Shown here: positions 34,848 through 41,771 of the stretch, piece by piece | How the letters are laid out: each line of letters starts with the position of its first letter | How positions within the stretch are numbered: position 1 is the first letter of the stretch | From: Candidatus Microgenomates bacterium | GTDB lineage: Bacteria > Patescibacteriota > Microgenomatia > Levybacterales > UBA12049 | Direction of reading: 5' to 3' | DNA length: 45,062 nucleotides | NCBI GenBank assembly: GCA_025451195.1 | Contig: JANWKV010000003.1 | Coordinates: 1 to 45,062, forward strand | Notes under the pieces: generated by a model | Databases searched by the model: none | What the model saw: the letters and a program-made list of their open reading frames with translations, nothing else | Told to the model about the DNA's origin: nothing | Program-made: the position numbers and the translations under genes

Positions 34848-36341
34848 TTATTTTAAGTTCAAATCGCCTGCAGTTATCATTTTTACAATCTTTGAAACAT
34901 AAGGCATGTATTCTCTGTCTTTTTCAAAAAAAGGCACATTTTTGCGTATTTTTGTATAGATTTTAGCGGTTTTTTTGCCTAATTTATAATTTTTAAGTCT
35001 GAAATCTATTGCCTGACACGCAACTAAAATTTCTATGGCCAAAACGTTTGTAACGTTCTCCAAAACTTCCAAAGTTTTTCTCGCTGCGATTGTTCCCATA
35101 GAAACATGATCTTCTATGTTAGCGCTTGTTGGTATTGAATCAACGCTTGCCGGGTGTGCAAGTATTTTATTTTCCGAAACAAGAGCCGCTGTTGAATATT
35201 GTAAAATCATCATGCCGGAATTTAACCCCGGATTTTTAGCGAGGAATGCAGGCAATCCAAAATTATGGTTTGGGTCTAAAAGTGAGGCAATTCTGCGGTC
35301 TGAAATGTTTGCATATTCGCAAACTGCAAGGCGGAGAAAATCCATAGCAATTGCAACCGGCTCGCCATGAAAGTTTCCGCCCGAAATAACTTCGGTCACC
35401 TTACCCGACGCAAATATTAACGGATTATCCGTAACAGAATTTATTTCTGTATTAACAATGTTTTTTACGTATTCTATTGCGTCGGAGATTGCACCATGCA
35501 CTTGGGGAACACACCTTATTGAATACTGATCTTGAATTCTATTTTTATCTATCATTGTGCTCCCTTTTAAAAGTTCTTGCATATTAGACGCAACTTTTAT
35601 TTGACCGACATGAGACTTAAGATTATGGATCCTTTTATCAAATGCTTTAGTTGTTGCACGAAGAGCTTCTGCCGAAAGTGCAGCTGCAATATCGGCAATA
35701 TTTTTTACAGTTTGAGCCAAAAAAAGTGCGGAAATTGCAAAAGAGGTCATTGTAGATGTGTTATTGATAAGTGCCAAACCTTCTTTTGCTTCCAGTTTAA
35801 CCGGTTTTATTTTTGCTTTTTCCAAAGCTTCTTTACCGCTTATTTTTTTCCCAAGATAAAAAGCTTCACCTTTACCTATTAAAACCAAAACAATGTGTGC
35901 CGACGGAGCCAGATCACCGCTTGAACCAACAGAGCCTTTTTCAGGAACAACTGGAATAATATCTTTTTCAATCATGGAAACCAGTGTTTTTACAACAACA
36001 GGCCGTACGCCTGAAAAACCCTTGGATAATGAATTCACCATTAAAATCATTATCGCCTTAACGATATTTTCCGGAATCGGGTTACCAACTCCAACCGAAT
36101 GGGAAACAATTAAGTTTTCCTGAAGAATGGCTAAATCCTGGGGGTTTACGTTTTGGTTTTTTAAAGCACCAAACCCCGTATTTATGCCGTACATTACGTT
36201 TCCTTTTTTAATAAGTACTTCTATGTTTTCCCGCTTTTTCTGGAGTTTTTTTAATATACTGTTAGAAACTTCGATTTTCTCGTTGTTTTGGCAGGCAAAA
36301 AAGATTTCTTCAAAAGTTAAATTTTTAATGCCTATTTTCAT
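34848..36341 (-). CDS. hutH: Histidine ammonia-lyase
   Basis: First step: histidine to urocanate and ammonia, using the MIO prosthetic group made from three consecutive residues. 497 residues. The MIO site reads GSVGSSGDLAPSAH with Ser140-Ser141-Gly142, where nearly all characterised HALs have Ala-Ser-Gly. Other active-site features favour HAL over PAL/TAL: YGINTGFG (Tyr51), the selectivity pair Ser80-His81 in LIVSHSVGVGNP, IQDQYSIRCVPQVHGA, and the HAL-specific SVDSIPTSANIEDHVSMG. It starts 2 nt after hutI and abuts hutU. Function should be intact if Ser-Ser-Gly cyclises. Confidence 0.94.
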   Translation of the reverse strand: MKIGIKNLTFEEIFFACQNNEKIEVSNSILKKLQKKRENIEVLIKKGNVMYGINTGFGALKNQNVNPQDLAILQENLIVSHSVGVGNPIPENIVKAIMILMVNSLSKGFSGVRPVVVKTLVSMIEKDIIPVVPEKGSVGSSGDLAPSAHIVLVLIGKGEAFYLGKKISGKEALEKAKIKPVKLEAKEGLALINNTSTMTSFAISALFLAQTVKNIADIAAALSAEALRATTKAFDKRIHNLKSHVGQIKVASNMQELLKGSTMIDKNRIQDQYSIRCVPQVHGAISDAIEYVKNIVNTEINSVTDNPLIFASGKVTEVISGGNFHGEPVAIAMDFLRLAVCEYANISDRRIASLLDPNHNFGLPAFLAKNPGLNSGMMILQYSTAALVSENKILAHPASVDSIPTSANIEDHVSMGTIAARKTLEVLENVTNVLAIEILVACQAIDFRLKNYKLGKKTAKIYTKIRKNVPFFEKDREYMPYVSKIVKMITAGDLNLK

Positions 36342-36343
36342 AT

Positions 36344-37573
36344 TTAAATTCCAAGCGTATCATACACAACACGACCGTTAATAACAATTGTCTTTTTAGG
36401 ATTTAGATTAATACCGTAGGATATCTCAGAAATTGACTCTACGTCCCAAATTACAAAATCAGCATTTTTACCTGCCTCCAGCGTTCCTATTTCTTTATCT
36501 TTCCCCAATGCTAAGGCCGCGTTTTTAGTTACAGCCCGCAGACTTTCTTGAGTAGTTAAACCAAACAAAACCTGTGCCATATTACAAATTGTTAAAAGAG
36601 AGTTAATAGGGGAAGTACCGGGGTTAAAGTCGGTTGCTATTGCAATTGGAACTTTGTGTTTTCTAAAAAGATCTACTGGAGGCTTTTGTTTTTCCTTGAG
36701 AAAATAATATGCCCCCGGCAAAAGCACCGCTGTTGTTCGACTTTTTTTCATTTTTTTAATTGAATCTTCTGAAATGTGTTCAAGATGATCTACGGAAATT
36801 GCATTAAATTTTGCCGCGATGGATACTCCATTTTGATTACTAAGTTGTTCCGCGTGTAATTTTACAGGAAACCCCAACTCTTTTGCCTTTTTAAAAAGTT
36901 TTTCAATCTGTGCCGTGTTAAAAGCAATTTTTTCACAAAATCCGTCAACTGCATCCGCAAGTTTTTGTTTTTTAACTTCCGGCAAAAGAGTATTGCATAG
37001 AAAATCTATGTATTCGTCTTTGCTTTTATATTCAGATTTCTGCGGACAAACATGAGCTCCTAGAAAAGTCCTTTGAATTCTAATGGATAGGTCTTTTTGC
37101 AATCTGGTAGCAACTTTAAGAAGTTTAATTTCGGATTCAAAATCCAATCCGTATCCGGACTTTATCTCAACTGTTGTAACTCCTTCTGATAAAAATTGTT
37201 CTAATCTATGTTTTCCAAGTTTATACAATTCTTCTTCTGTTGCATTTCTTGTTGCCCTAACAGTTGACATAATACCCCCACCTTTTTTAGAAATCTCTTC
37301 ATAAGTTGCTCCTTTTTGCCGCATTTCAAATTCGTTTGCCCTATTTCCAGAAAATAAAAGGTGAGTGTGACAGTCAATTAAACCAGGTGTTACTAATTTA
37401 TTTTTCCCGTCAACTATTTTGTTTGAGGATTTTAATTTAAGTTTGGAAAGGTCATTTTTTTTACCGATCCAGGAAAGTTTCCCATTTTTTACTCCTATTG
37501 AATCATTTTTTATTTTTTTTGAACCATCCATTGACTCAATTTGTAAATTCGTCCAAAGACTATCAAAAATCAT
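36344..37573 (-). CDS. hutI: Imidazolonepropionase
   Basis: Third step: hydrolysis of 4-imidazolone-5-propionate to N-formimino-L-glutamate. Amidohydrolase fold, 409 residues. Metal ligands in DCHTHLLFSGNRANEFEMRQKGATYEEI (His69, His71), further ligand region VKLHAEQLSNQNG, DHLEHIS, and metal Asp in ATDFNPGTSP. The GGGIMSTVRATRNATEEEL segment is the HutI substrate loop. C-terminal beta segment GKNADFVIWDVESISEISYGINLN. Its ATG overlaps the fchA stop (ATGA). Confidence 0.96.
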   Translation of the reverse strand: MIFDSLWTNLQIESMDGSKKIKNDSIGVKNGKLSWIGKKNDLSKLKLKSSNKIVDGKNKLVTPGLIDCHTHLLFSGNRANEFEMRQKGATYEEISKKGGGIMSTVRATRNATEEELYKLGKHRLEQFLSEGVTTVEIKSGYGLDFESEIKLLKVATRLQKDLSIRIQRTFLGAHVCPQKSEYKSKDEYIDFLCNTLLPEVKKQKLADAVDGFCEKIAFNTAQIEKLFKKAKELGFPVKLHAEQLSNQNGVSIAAKFNAISVDHLEHISEDSIKKMKKSRTTAVLLPGAYYFLKEKQKPPVDLFRKHKVPIAIATDFNPGTSPINSLLTICNMAQVLFGLTTQESLRAVTKNAALALGKDKEIGTLEAGKNADFVIWDVESISEISYGINLNPKKTIVINGRVVYDTLGI

Positions 37574-38118
37574 TTTAAGTACAGTTTACTCTTCCACTTA
37601 CCATCTTTAATAAAAGGCAAATTTATTTTTACGTTTTCAACCGCTGATTTTTTGGCGGCGACAGCAAAATAATCCGCAGATTTGGCATCGGAATAAGCAT
37701 TTTTATTACCGATTTTACCAATCCTTTTTGCAAAAAGAGAGAGAGTGTCTGATATCTTTGCAACAAGAAGAGGGATCTCAACGGCTTTTTTAAATGATTT
37801 CTGGATTATTTTTTCTCTTTCTTTGTTTTCTTTAGGAATTTTATACGCCTTCATTACTTCCATGAATGCGTTGCTGTCCGCATCTGCTAAAGATTCGCAT
37901 TCTTTTTTTAGGACTAAAACAGCGGAAAGGATTTCCTTTATTTCTTTTTCATGTTTTTCATATCCTTTTTTTCCGATTGTTAAATTCGCGACCATTGCAA
38001 TAAGCCCACAGGATATTGCGGCTCCAATCGCGGCCGATGTACCTCCTCCCGGAGTTGGAGACGAACTTTCAAGATTTTTTAGAAATTCTTCAATTGTTTG
38101 TTTTGTAAAATTACTCAT
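37570..38118 (-). CDS. fchA: Formimidoyltetrahydrofolate cyclodeaminase
   Basis: All-helical enzyme converting 5-formimino-THF to 5,10-methenyl-THF and ammonia. 182 residues, the stand-alone form of the C-terminal half of animal FTCD. The N-terminal signature is LESSSPTPGGGTSAAIGAAISCGLIAMVANLTIGKKGY; later ADADSNAFMEVMKAYKIPKEN and NKNAYSDAKSADYFAVAAKKSAVENVKINLPFI. It overlaps ftcD by 8 nt and hutI by 4 nt, so all three are likely translated in a coupled way. The C-terminus (DGKWKSKLYLK) is short but the family core is complete. Confidence 0.93.
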   Translation of the reverse strand: MSNFTKQTIEEFLKNLESSSPTPGGGTSAAIGAAISCGLIAMVANLTIGKKGYEKHEKEIKEILSAVLVLKKECESLADADSNAFMEVMKAYKIPKENKEREKIIQKSFKKAVEIPLLVAKISDTLSLFAKRIGKIGNKNAYSDAKSADYFAVAAKKSAVENVKINLPFIKDGKWKSKLYLK

Positions 38119-39001
38119 AGAGTCTCTTTTCTAAAATCTGATCCTCTTTAAAACCCTCTGCTTTAAATGTTTCTTTGATGGCAGAAACTACAGAAGATAG
38201 AGGGATCATCCCGTAAATTTCCGAATTTTTTATTTTTACTTTCATTATTACCGCCTCTTTTTCAATTTCTTCGTATACTTTGTCAAAATTTGTTTGTTCG
38301 TAATCCACCAAATTCATAGATATTTGCGCGTACCCGTTAACTAAAAATCCCAGGGCCTTTACCGCTTTTAATCCTCCGTTTTTTTCCCGTATTTTATGGG
38401 CAATTTTTTTTGCAATCTCTATATTTTTTGTATTTAAATTTACGTTGTATGCAACTAAAAATTTTCTGGCTCCAATAACAATAGCACCCGCCGTTGGATG
38501 CATTTTTGCCAAACCAAAGTCAGGTTTCCTTTGCGGATTTGTCTGAATTTCTTTTTTTAAGCCTTCATACTGACCTTTCCTAACATCTGCCAAATTAACT
38601 CTCTCTTTTTTTGTTGCCGAGGATTCGTAAAGATATACGGGAATTTTTAATTCTTTTGCAACTTTTTTTCCAAGTTTTCTGGAAAGAGCAACACATTCTT
38701 TAATCGAAATGCCCGAAACAGGAATAAATGGCACTACATCTGTTGCGCCAATTCTTGGATGCTCGCCAACGTGTTTTTCCATATTGATAAGTTTTGTTGC
38801 TATTTTAATCATGGAGAAAACAGAATCAAAAACAAACGAAGGAGAACCTACAACTGTGACAAGTGAACGGTTATGGGATTTATCCCATTCTATATCGAGG
38901 ATTTTTACGCCTTTTATTTTGCCGGCGGCGGCGATTTTTTTTATTACAGAAATATTTTTTCCTTCCGAAAAGTTAGGAACGCACTCTACAATTTTCTGCA
39001 C
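38111..39001 (-). CDS. ftcD: Glutamate formimidoyltransferase
   Basis: Moves the formimino group from N-formimino-L-glutamate to THF, releasing glutamate. 296 residues, the stand-alone N-terminal half of animal FTCD. Opens MQKIVECVPNFSEGKN; catalytic His81 in KHVGEHPRIGATDVVPFIPVSG; SATKKERVNLADVRKGQYEGL; KPDFGLAKMHPTAGAIVIGARKFLVAYNVNL for folate contact. The start is GTG at 38999-39001: the VECVPNFSEG motif begins right after it, and a -10 box lies 6 nt upstream. It is the first gene of the hut operon. Confidence 0.95.
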   Translation of the reverse strand: MQKIVECVPNFSEGKNISVIKKIAAAGKIKGVKILDIEWDKSHNRSLVTVVGSPSFVFDSVFSMIKIATKLINMEKHVGEHPRIGATDVVPFIPVSGISIKECVALSRKLGKKVAKELKIPVYLYESSATKKERVNLADVRKGQYEGLKKEIQTNPQRKPDFGLAKMHPTAGAIVIGARKFLVAYNVNLNTKNIEIAKKIAHKIREKNGGLKAVKALGFLVNGYAQISMNLVDYEQTNFDKVYEEIEKEAVIMKVKIKNSEIYGMIPLSSVVSAIKETFKAEGFKEDQILEKRLYE

Positions 39002-39007
39002 AGGGTA

Positions 39008-39035
39008 ATTATACCAAAAAAGCCTGTAATATCAA
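39008..39035 (-). promoter_or_regulatory. hut operon promoter, predicted leaderless with GTG start
   Basis: Minus strand TTGATA (39035-39030), 16 nt, TATAAT (39013-39008), then TACCCT and the GTG of ftcD. Transcription should begin at or next to the GTG. No operator-like dyad or Shine-Dalgarno is seen in the 44-nt spacer after greA. Confidence 0.65.
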
Positions 39036-39045
39036 TCTATTCATT

Positions 39046-39501
39046 CTATTCTATTTTTTTAACTAAATAAGAAATTTTACCTTTTGGGGTTGTAATTTCG
39101 GCTTTGTCCCCAACTTTTTTTCCCAACAATCCCCTGCCAATAGGGGAGAGATATGATATTTTTTTCTCTTTAGGATTTGCTTCCTCTTCACCGACTATTG
39201 TGAGATGTAAAATATTCCCCTCCCCTTCTATTGTCACAGTATCTCCTATTGATGTCTTTTCTGTATCTTTTGATTTTTCAATTATTTTTACATTCTTAAG
39301 TAAGTAAGTAATTTTTCTTAATTCCCTATCTATCTGGGATAATTTTGCCCTTGCTCCTTTGTAAAAACCGTTTTCGGACAAATCCCCCATTTCACGGGCT
39401 CTTTTTAATTCTCCTACTGCTTCTGGTCTAATATTAAGGAGGTTTTCTTTTTGCTTTGTAAGTTTTTCAAAACCTTCTTTTGTTAAGAGGGTATTTTTCA
39501 T
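39046..39501 (-). CDS. greA: Transcription elongation factor GreA
   Basis: Stimulates RNA cleavage by backtracked RNA polymerase. I set the start at 39501 (MKNTLLTKEGFEKL, 151 residues): the reading frame extends 14 codons further but that part is unlike GreA and contains the promoter. N-terminal coiled coil with the acidic tip AREMGDLSENGFYKGARAKLSQIDREL (Asp and Glu of DLSEN), then the FKBP-like C-domain KTSIGDTVTIEG...YLSPIGRGLLGKKVGDKAEITTPKGKISYLVKKI. It lies immediately upstream of the hut operon, which has its own promoter. Confidence 0.95.
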   Translation of the reverse strand: MKNTLLTKEGFEKLTKQKENLLNIRPEAVGELKRAREMGDLSENGFYKGARAKLSQIDRELRKITYLLKNVKIIEKSKDTEKTSIGDTVTIEGEGNILHLTIVGEEEANPKEKKISYLSPIGRGLLGKKVGDKAEITTPKGKISYLVKKIE

Positions 39502-39507
39502 ATACTC

Positions 39508-39513
39508 ATTATA
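39508..39513 (-). promoter_or_regulatory. -10 box of greA, predicted leaderless
   Basis: Minus strand TATAAT, then GAGTAT and the ATG at 39501 (6 nt). The -35 at 17 nt is weak (TTTCAT). The box also decides the start, since it lies inside the longer reading frame. Confidence 0.6.
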
Positions 39514-39618
39514 TTGTTTTTTTGCTTTGCATGAAAGTTGCACGGTTTTGCAAGCCCAGAAACCAATTTTTCCTTGCTATTTGTTTCTTAAAACACTATA
39601 TATAAATTGCAGTGCGAT

Positions 39619-40443
39619 ATGAAAAAAGGTCTTTTTTTGTTTCTGTTTTTTTTATTTTTTTTCCTTCCAAATATTGCTTTCGCAGATCTTAACTGCTGCG
39701 GTTCACAGGGAGGAAATTATTTTTGCGACTACACCACAGGCAAATTGTATTGTAAAAACGGAACTGTAAGCACAGAGTGTACATGCCAAGCAATAAATAC
39801 ACCCTCCCCGACTCCATATCCAACTCTAACACCGACACCAACCCAGACTCCGACTCCGCCTAAATGCCCTGAATTTTCCACTTATTACAGCTCTTCCCAA
39901 ACTTGTAACTGTAACGCCGGGTATATTGCAAACAATAATGAGTGCGTTACAAATGCGGATTTTTGTTGGACAAAGTATGGAGGTAATTCTGTTTATGATG
40001 CAGGTAATAATTCCTGCGGTTGTGCCTCCGGCTATACGTGGAATGATAACGGAACAAATTGCATATCTTTTAATAATCTTTGTCAGAATAAACTTGGCGA
40101 CGAAAGTTATTATAATGCCGATAATAAAACTTGTGAGTGTTACCAAGGTTACGAAATTCAAAATAACAAATGCATTGTTATTCCAACGCAAGTTATAACA
40201 ACTCTGGAGCCGACAAGCGAGGAAATTCTTGTAACAGATACCCCGTACCCCATACCAACAGCAACGCCGGTAAAAAAGTTGTATCCGACTCCCACAATTT
40301 ATCTTAATCCCAATTTAATTCCAACTATTAACGAGAGTGATGTTTTAGGGGTGAAAGATTATTTATCCGTGAAAAAAGAAAATCAAAACGGCCTGGTGCA
40401 AATTTTACAAGGAATTTGGAATTTTATAACCCATATTTTTTAG
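39619..40443 (+). CDS. Secreted cysteine-rich protein with Thr/Pro linkers
   Basis: About 274 residues from ATG 39619 (an in-frame TTG at 39607 lies four codons upstream). Signal peptide MKKGLFLFLFFLFFFLPNIAFA with cleavage expected after AFA. Then a Cys-rich start (LNCCGSQGGNYFCDY), a linker of TP repeats (TPSPTPYPTLTPTPTQTPTPP), and three repeats shaped like EGF or TIL modules: CNCNAGY...C, CGCASGYTW...C, CECYQGYEI...C. A second TP-rich linker leads to a hydrophobic amphipathic end (GLVQILQGIWNFITHIF). Promoter candidate TTGCTA-N17-TATATA (39574-39602). Not a recognised family to me; a surface adhesin or binding protein is a guess from the layout. Confidence 0.8.
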   Translation: MKKGLFLFLFFLFFFLPNIAFADLNCCGSQGGNYFCDYTTGKLYCKNGTVSTECTCQAINTPSPTPYPTLTPTPTQTPTPPKCPEFSTYYSSSQTCNCNAGYIANNNECVTNADFCWTKYGGNSVYDAGNNSCGCASGYTWNDNGTNCISFNNLCQNKLGDESYYNADNKTCECYQGYEIQNNKCIVIPTQVITTLEPTSEEILVTDTPYPIPTATPVKKLYPTPTIYLNPNLIPTINESDVLGVKDYLSVKKENQNGLVQILQGIWNFITHIF

Positions 40444-40459
40444 AATTTTAATTTTTGAC

Positions 40460-40488
40460 TTTACATTAGTTAATTATGGTGTTATTGT
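40460..40488 (+). promoter_or_regulatory. Promoter of the peroxiredoxin gene, predicted leaderless
   Basis: TTTACA (40460-40465), 17 nt, TATTGT (40483-40488), then AAATGC and the GTG at 40495 (6 nt). The ATG inside AAATGC is out of frame. Confidence 0.5.
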
Positions 40489-40494
40489 AAATGC

Positions 40495-40953
40495 GTGAAA
40501 GCCGCAGAGTTTAATTTACCAGATCAAAACGGACAATTTCATAAGCTCTCCGATTTTTTAGGTAAATGGGTGGTTTTGTATTTCTATCCAAAAGATGATA
40601 CACCCGGTTGCACAAAAGAAGCTTGCGGATTTAGGGATAATTTTAAAAAGTTAGCAGATTTAGGCATTATTGTCCTTGGCGTCTCCAAAGACGGTGTTCT
40701 CTCGCATAAAAAATTCCATGAAAAATATAATCTAAATTTTCTGCTTTTAAGCGATGAGGATAAGAAAGTAATTAATGCTTATAATGCCTGGGGCAAGAAA
40801 AGTTTTATGGGAAGGGAATATTTTGGAATTTTCAGGAAAACGTATTTAATAGACCCCAAAGGAGAGATTAAAAAAGTTTATGAGAAAGTCGCTGATCCTA
40901 AAGGCCATGCAGAGGAAATTATTAACGATATTAAGTCATTCTCCTTAGTTTAA
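40495..40953 (+). CDS. bcp: Thioredoxin-dependent peroxiredoxin (Bcp/PrxQ type)
   Basis: Reduces hydrogen peroxide and organic hydroperoxides with thiols. 152 residues. KAAEFNLPDQNGQFHKLSDFLGKWVVLYFYPKDDTPGCTKEACGFRDNF holds the peroxidatic Cys39 and, five residues on, Cys44, the PrxQ-type resolving Cys (CxxxxC). The later segments FLLLSDEDKKVINAYNAWGKKSFMGREYFGIFRKTYLIDPKGEIKKVYEKV are typical. GTG start at 40495, because MKAAEFNLPD begins there and the only nearby ATG is out of frame. Single gene, convergent with a small membrane ORF that overlaps its stop by 4 nt. Confidence 0.94.
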   Translation: MKAAEFNLPDQNGQFHKLSDFLGKWVVLYFYPKDDTPGCTKEACGFRDNFKKLADLGIIVLGVSKDGVLSHKKFHEKYNLNFLLLSDEDKKVINAYNAWGKKSFMGREYFGIFRKTYLIDPKGEIKKVYEKVADPKGHAEEIINDIKSFSLV

Positions 40954-41237
40954 CCTACTTTAAAAATCAAACCAGCGTTGCCTATAAAATTTTGTGTCCC
41001 TAATTGAATATACGTATTTGCGTAACCCATGTTCTGGAAAATAATAAACAAAACTACCGGCACAAAAATAATTTTATACATCCCGTTTGCTAAGGTTGAT
41101 AACCAAATTACAGAAAGAGGGACCAAGAGATAAACATAATCTATAAGCATTATCCCCTTGTTAAAATAGCTTGATGTGAAATATCCTAAATAAAAGGCTG
41201 AACCTGTATGATTTGACATTTGAATTATACTAGGCAT
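40950..41237 (-). pseudogene. Small membrane ORF, possibly a C-terminal gene remnant
   Basis: 95 residues, very hydrophobic, with about two or three membrane segments (VYLLVPLSVIWLSTL, IIFVPVVLFIIFQNMGY). It begins abruptly inside what looks like the body of a polytopic protein (GSAFYLGYFTSSYFNKGIMLIDYVY) and ends in a short polar tail, which suggests the last part of a glycosyltransferase-like or other polytopic membrane protein. A TATAAT lies inside its first codons on the minus strand, and a Met at 41219 is another possible start. It is the only candidate in the 298-nt gap between bcp and the response regulator. Family not recognised; it could also be a genuine small protein or non-coding. 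Confidence 0.35.
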
Positions 41238-41242
41238 ATCAT
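41213..41242 (+). promoter_or_regulatory. Promoter of the first response regulator
   Basis: TTGACA (41213-41218), 18 nt, TATCAT (41237-41242), then 9 nt to the ATG at 41252. Near-leaderless; no Shine-Dalgarno. Confidence 0.6.
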
Positions 41243-41251
41243 AAATATAAC

Positions 41252-41707
41252 ATGGGGGTTGTCAATGACTTAAAAGTTTTAACGGGTAAAAAAACTTTTG
41301 GGGAAAATGTAGAAAAACCTTCAAGTCCTCCAAAAAAAATATTAGTTGTCGAGGACGAAACTTCTCTGTTAAATGCATTGGAGTCGGTTTTAAGTAGCGA
41401 AGGGTTTAAGGTTACAACTGCCGCAAACGGCAAAGAGGGATTAAAAGCCGCAATTGAAAACAGTCCGGATCTCATACTTTTGGATTTACTTATGCCAATC
41501 ATGGATGGTAAAACTATGTTAAAAAAATTACGCGATCTGCCGGAATTTAAAAAACTACCTGTTATTATTTTGACAAATGCCGGAGAAGTTGACAACATCC
41601 GGGAAACACAAAGATATTTTGACGCGATTTATTTTTTAATAAAATCAAACGTACAAATGGAAGATATTGTTACAAAGGTCAAAACTCTGCTTGGTTATAC
41701 AAGGTAA
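41252..41707 (+). CDS. Single-domain response regulator with N-terminal extension
   Basis: 151 residues: about 28 extra residues (MGVVNDLKVLTGKKTFGENVEKPSSPP), then one receiver domain KILVVEDETSLLNALESVLSSEGFKV. Acidic pair Glu-Asp after VV, phosphoacceptor Asp in DLILLDLLMPIMDG (near 73), Thr in VIILTNAG, Lys in YFLIKSN. No DNA-binding or enzymatic output domain, so it works by protein contact. It lies 64 nt upstream of a hybrid-free histidine kinase whose other neighbour is a second receiver protein, making a three-gene set. Confidence 0.93.
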   Translation: MGVVNDLKVLTGKKTFGENVEKPSSPPKKILVVEDETSLLNALESVLSSEGFKVTTAANGKEGLKAAIENSPDLILLDLLMPIMDGKTMLKKLRDLPEFKKLPVIILTNAGEVDNIRETQRYFDAIYFLIKSNVQMEDIVTKVKTLLGYTR

Positions 41708-41771
41708 AACAGCATTTAAATTTAAAAAATATGCTTTCATTTATGCAAATCTTTACAGCAGAAATATTATC

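Noticed and set aside
39502-39543. Longer N-terminus of greA
   Set aside because: The extra codons contain the TATAAT box and do not resemble GreA.
39826-40191. 121-codon frame antisense to the cysteine-rich protein
   Set aside because: Its composition (Ile, Thr, Val runs) mirrors the Asn- and Tyr-rich coding strand; the plus-strand gene has a signal peptide and patterned cysteines.
41667-41771. Longer N-terminus of the histidine kinase
   Set aside because: These 35 codons begin inside the preceding response regulator gene, are not membrane-like and precede a good Met at the start of the MASE1 region.
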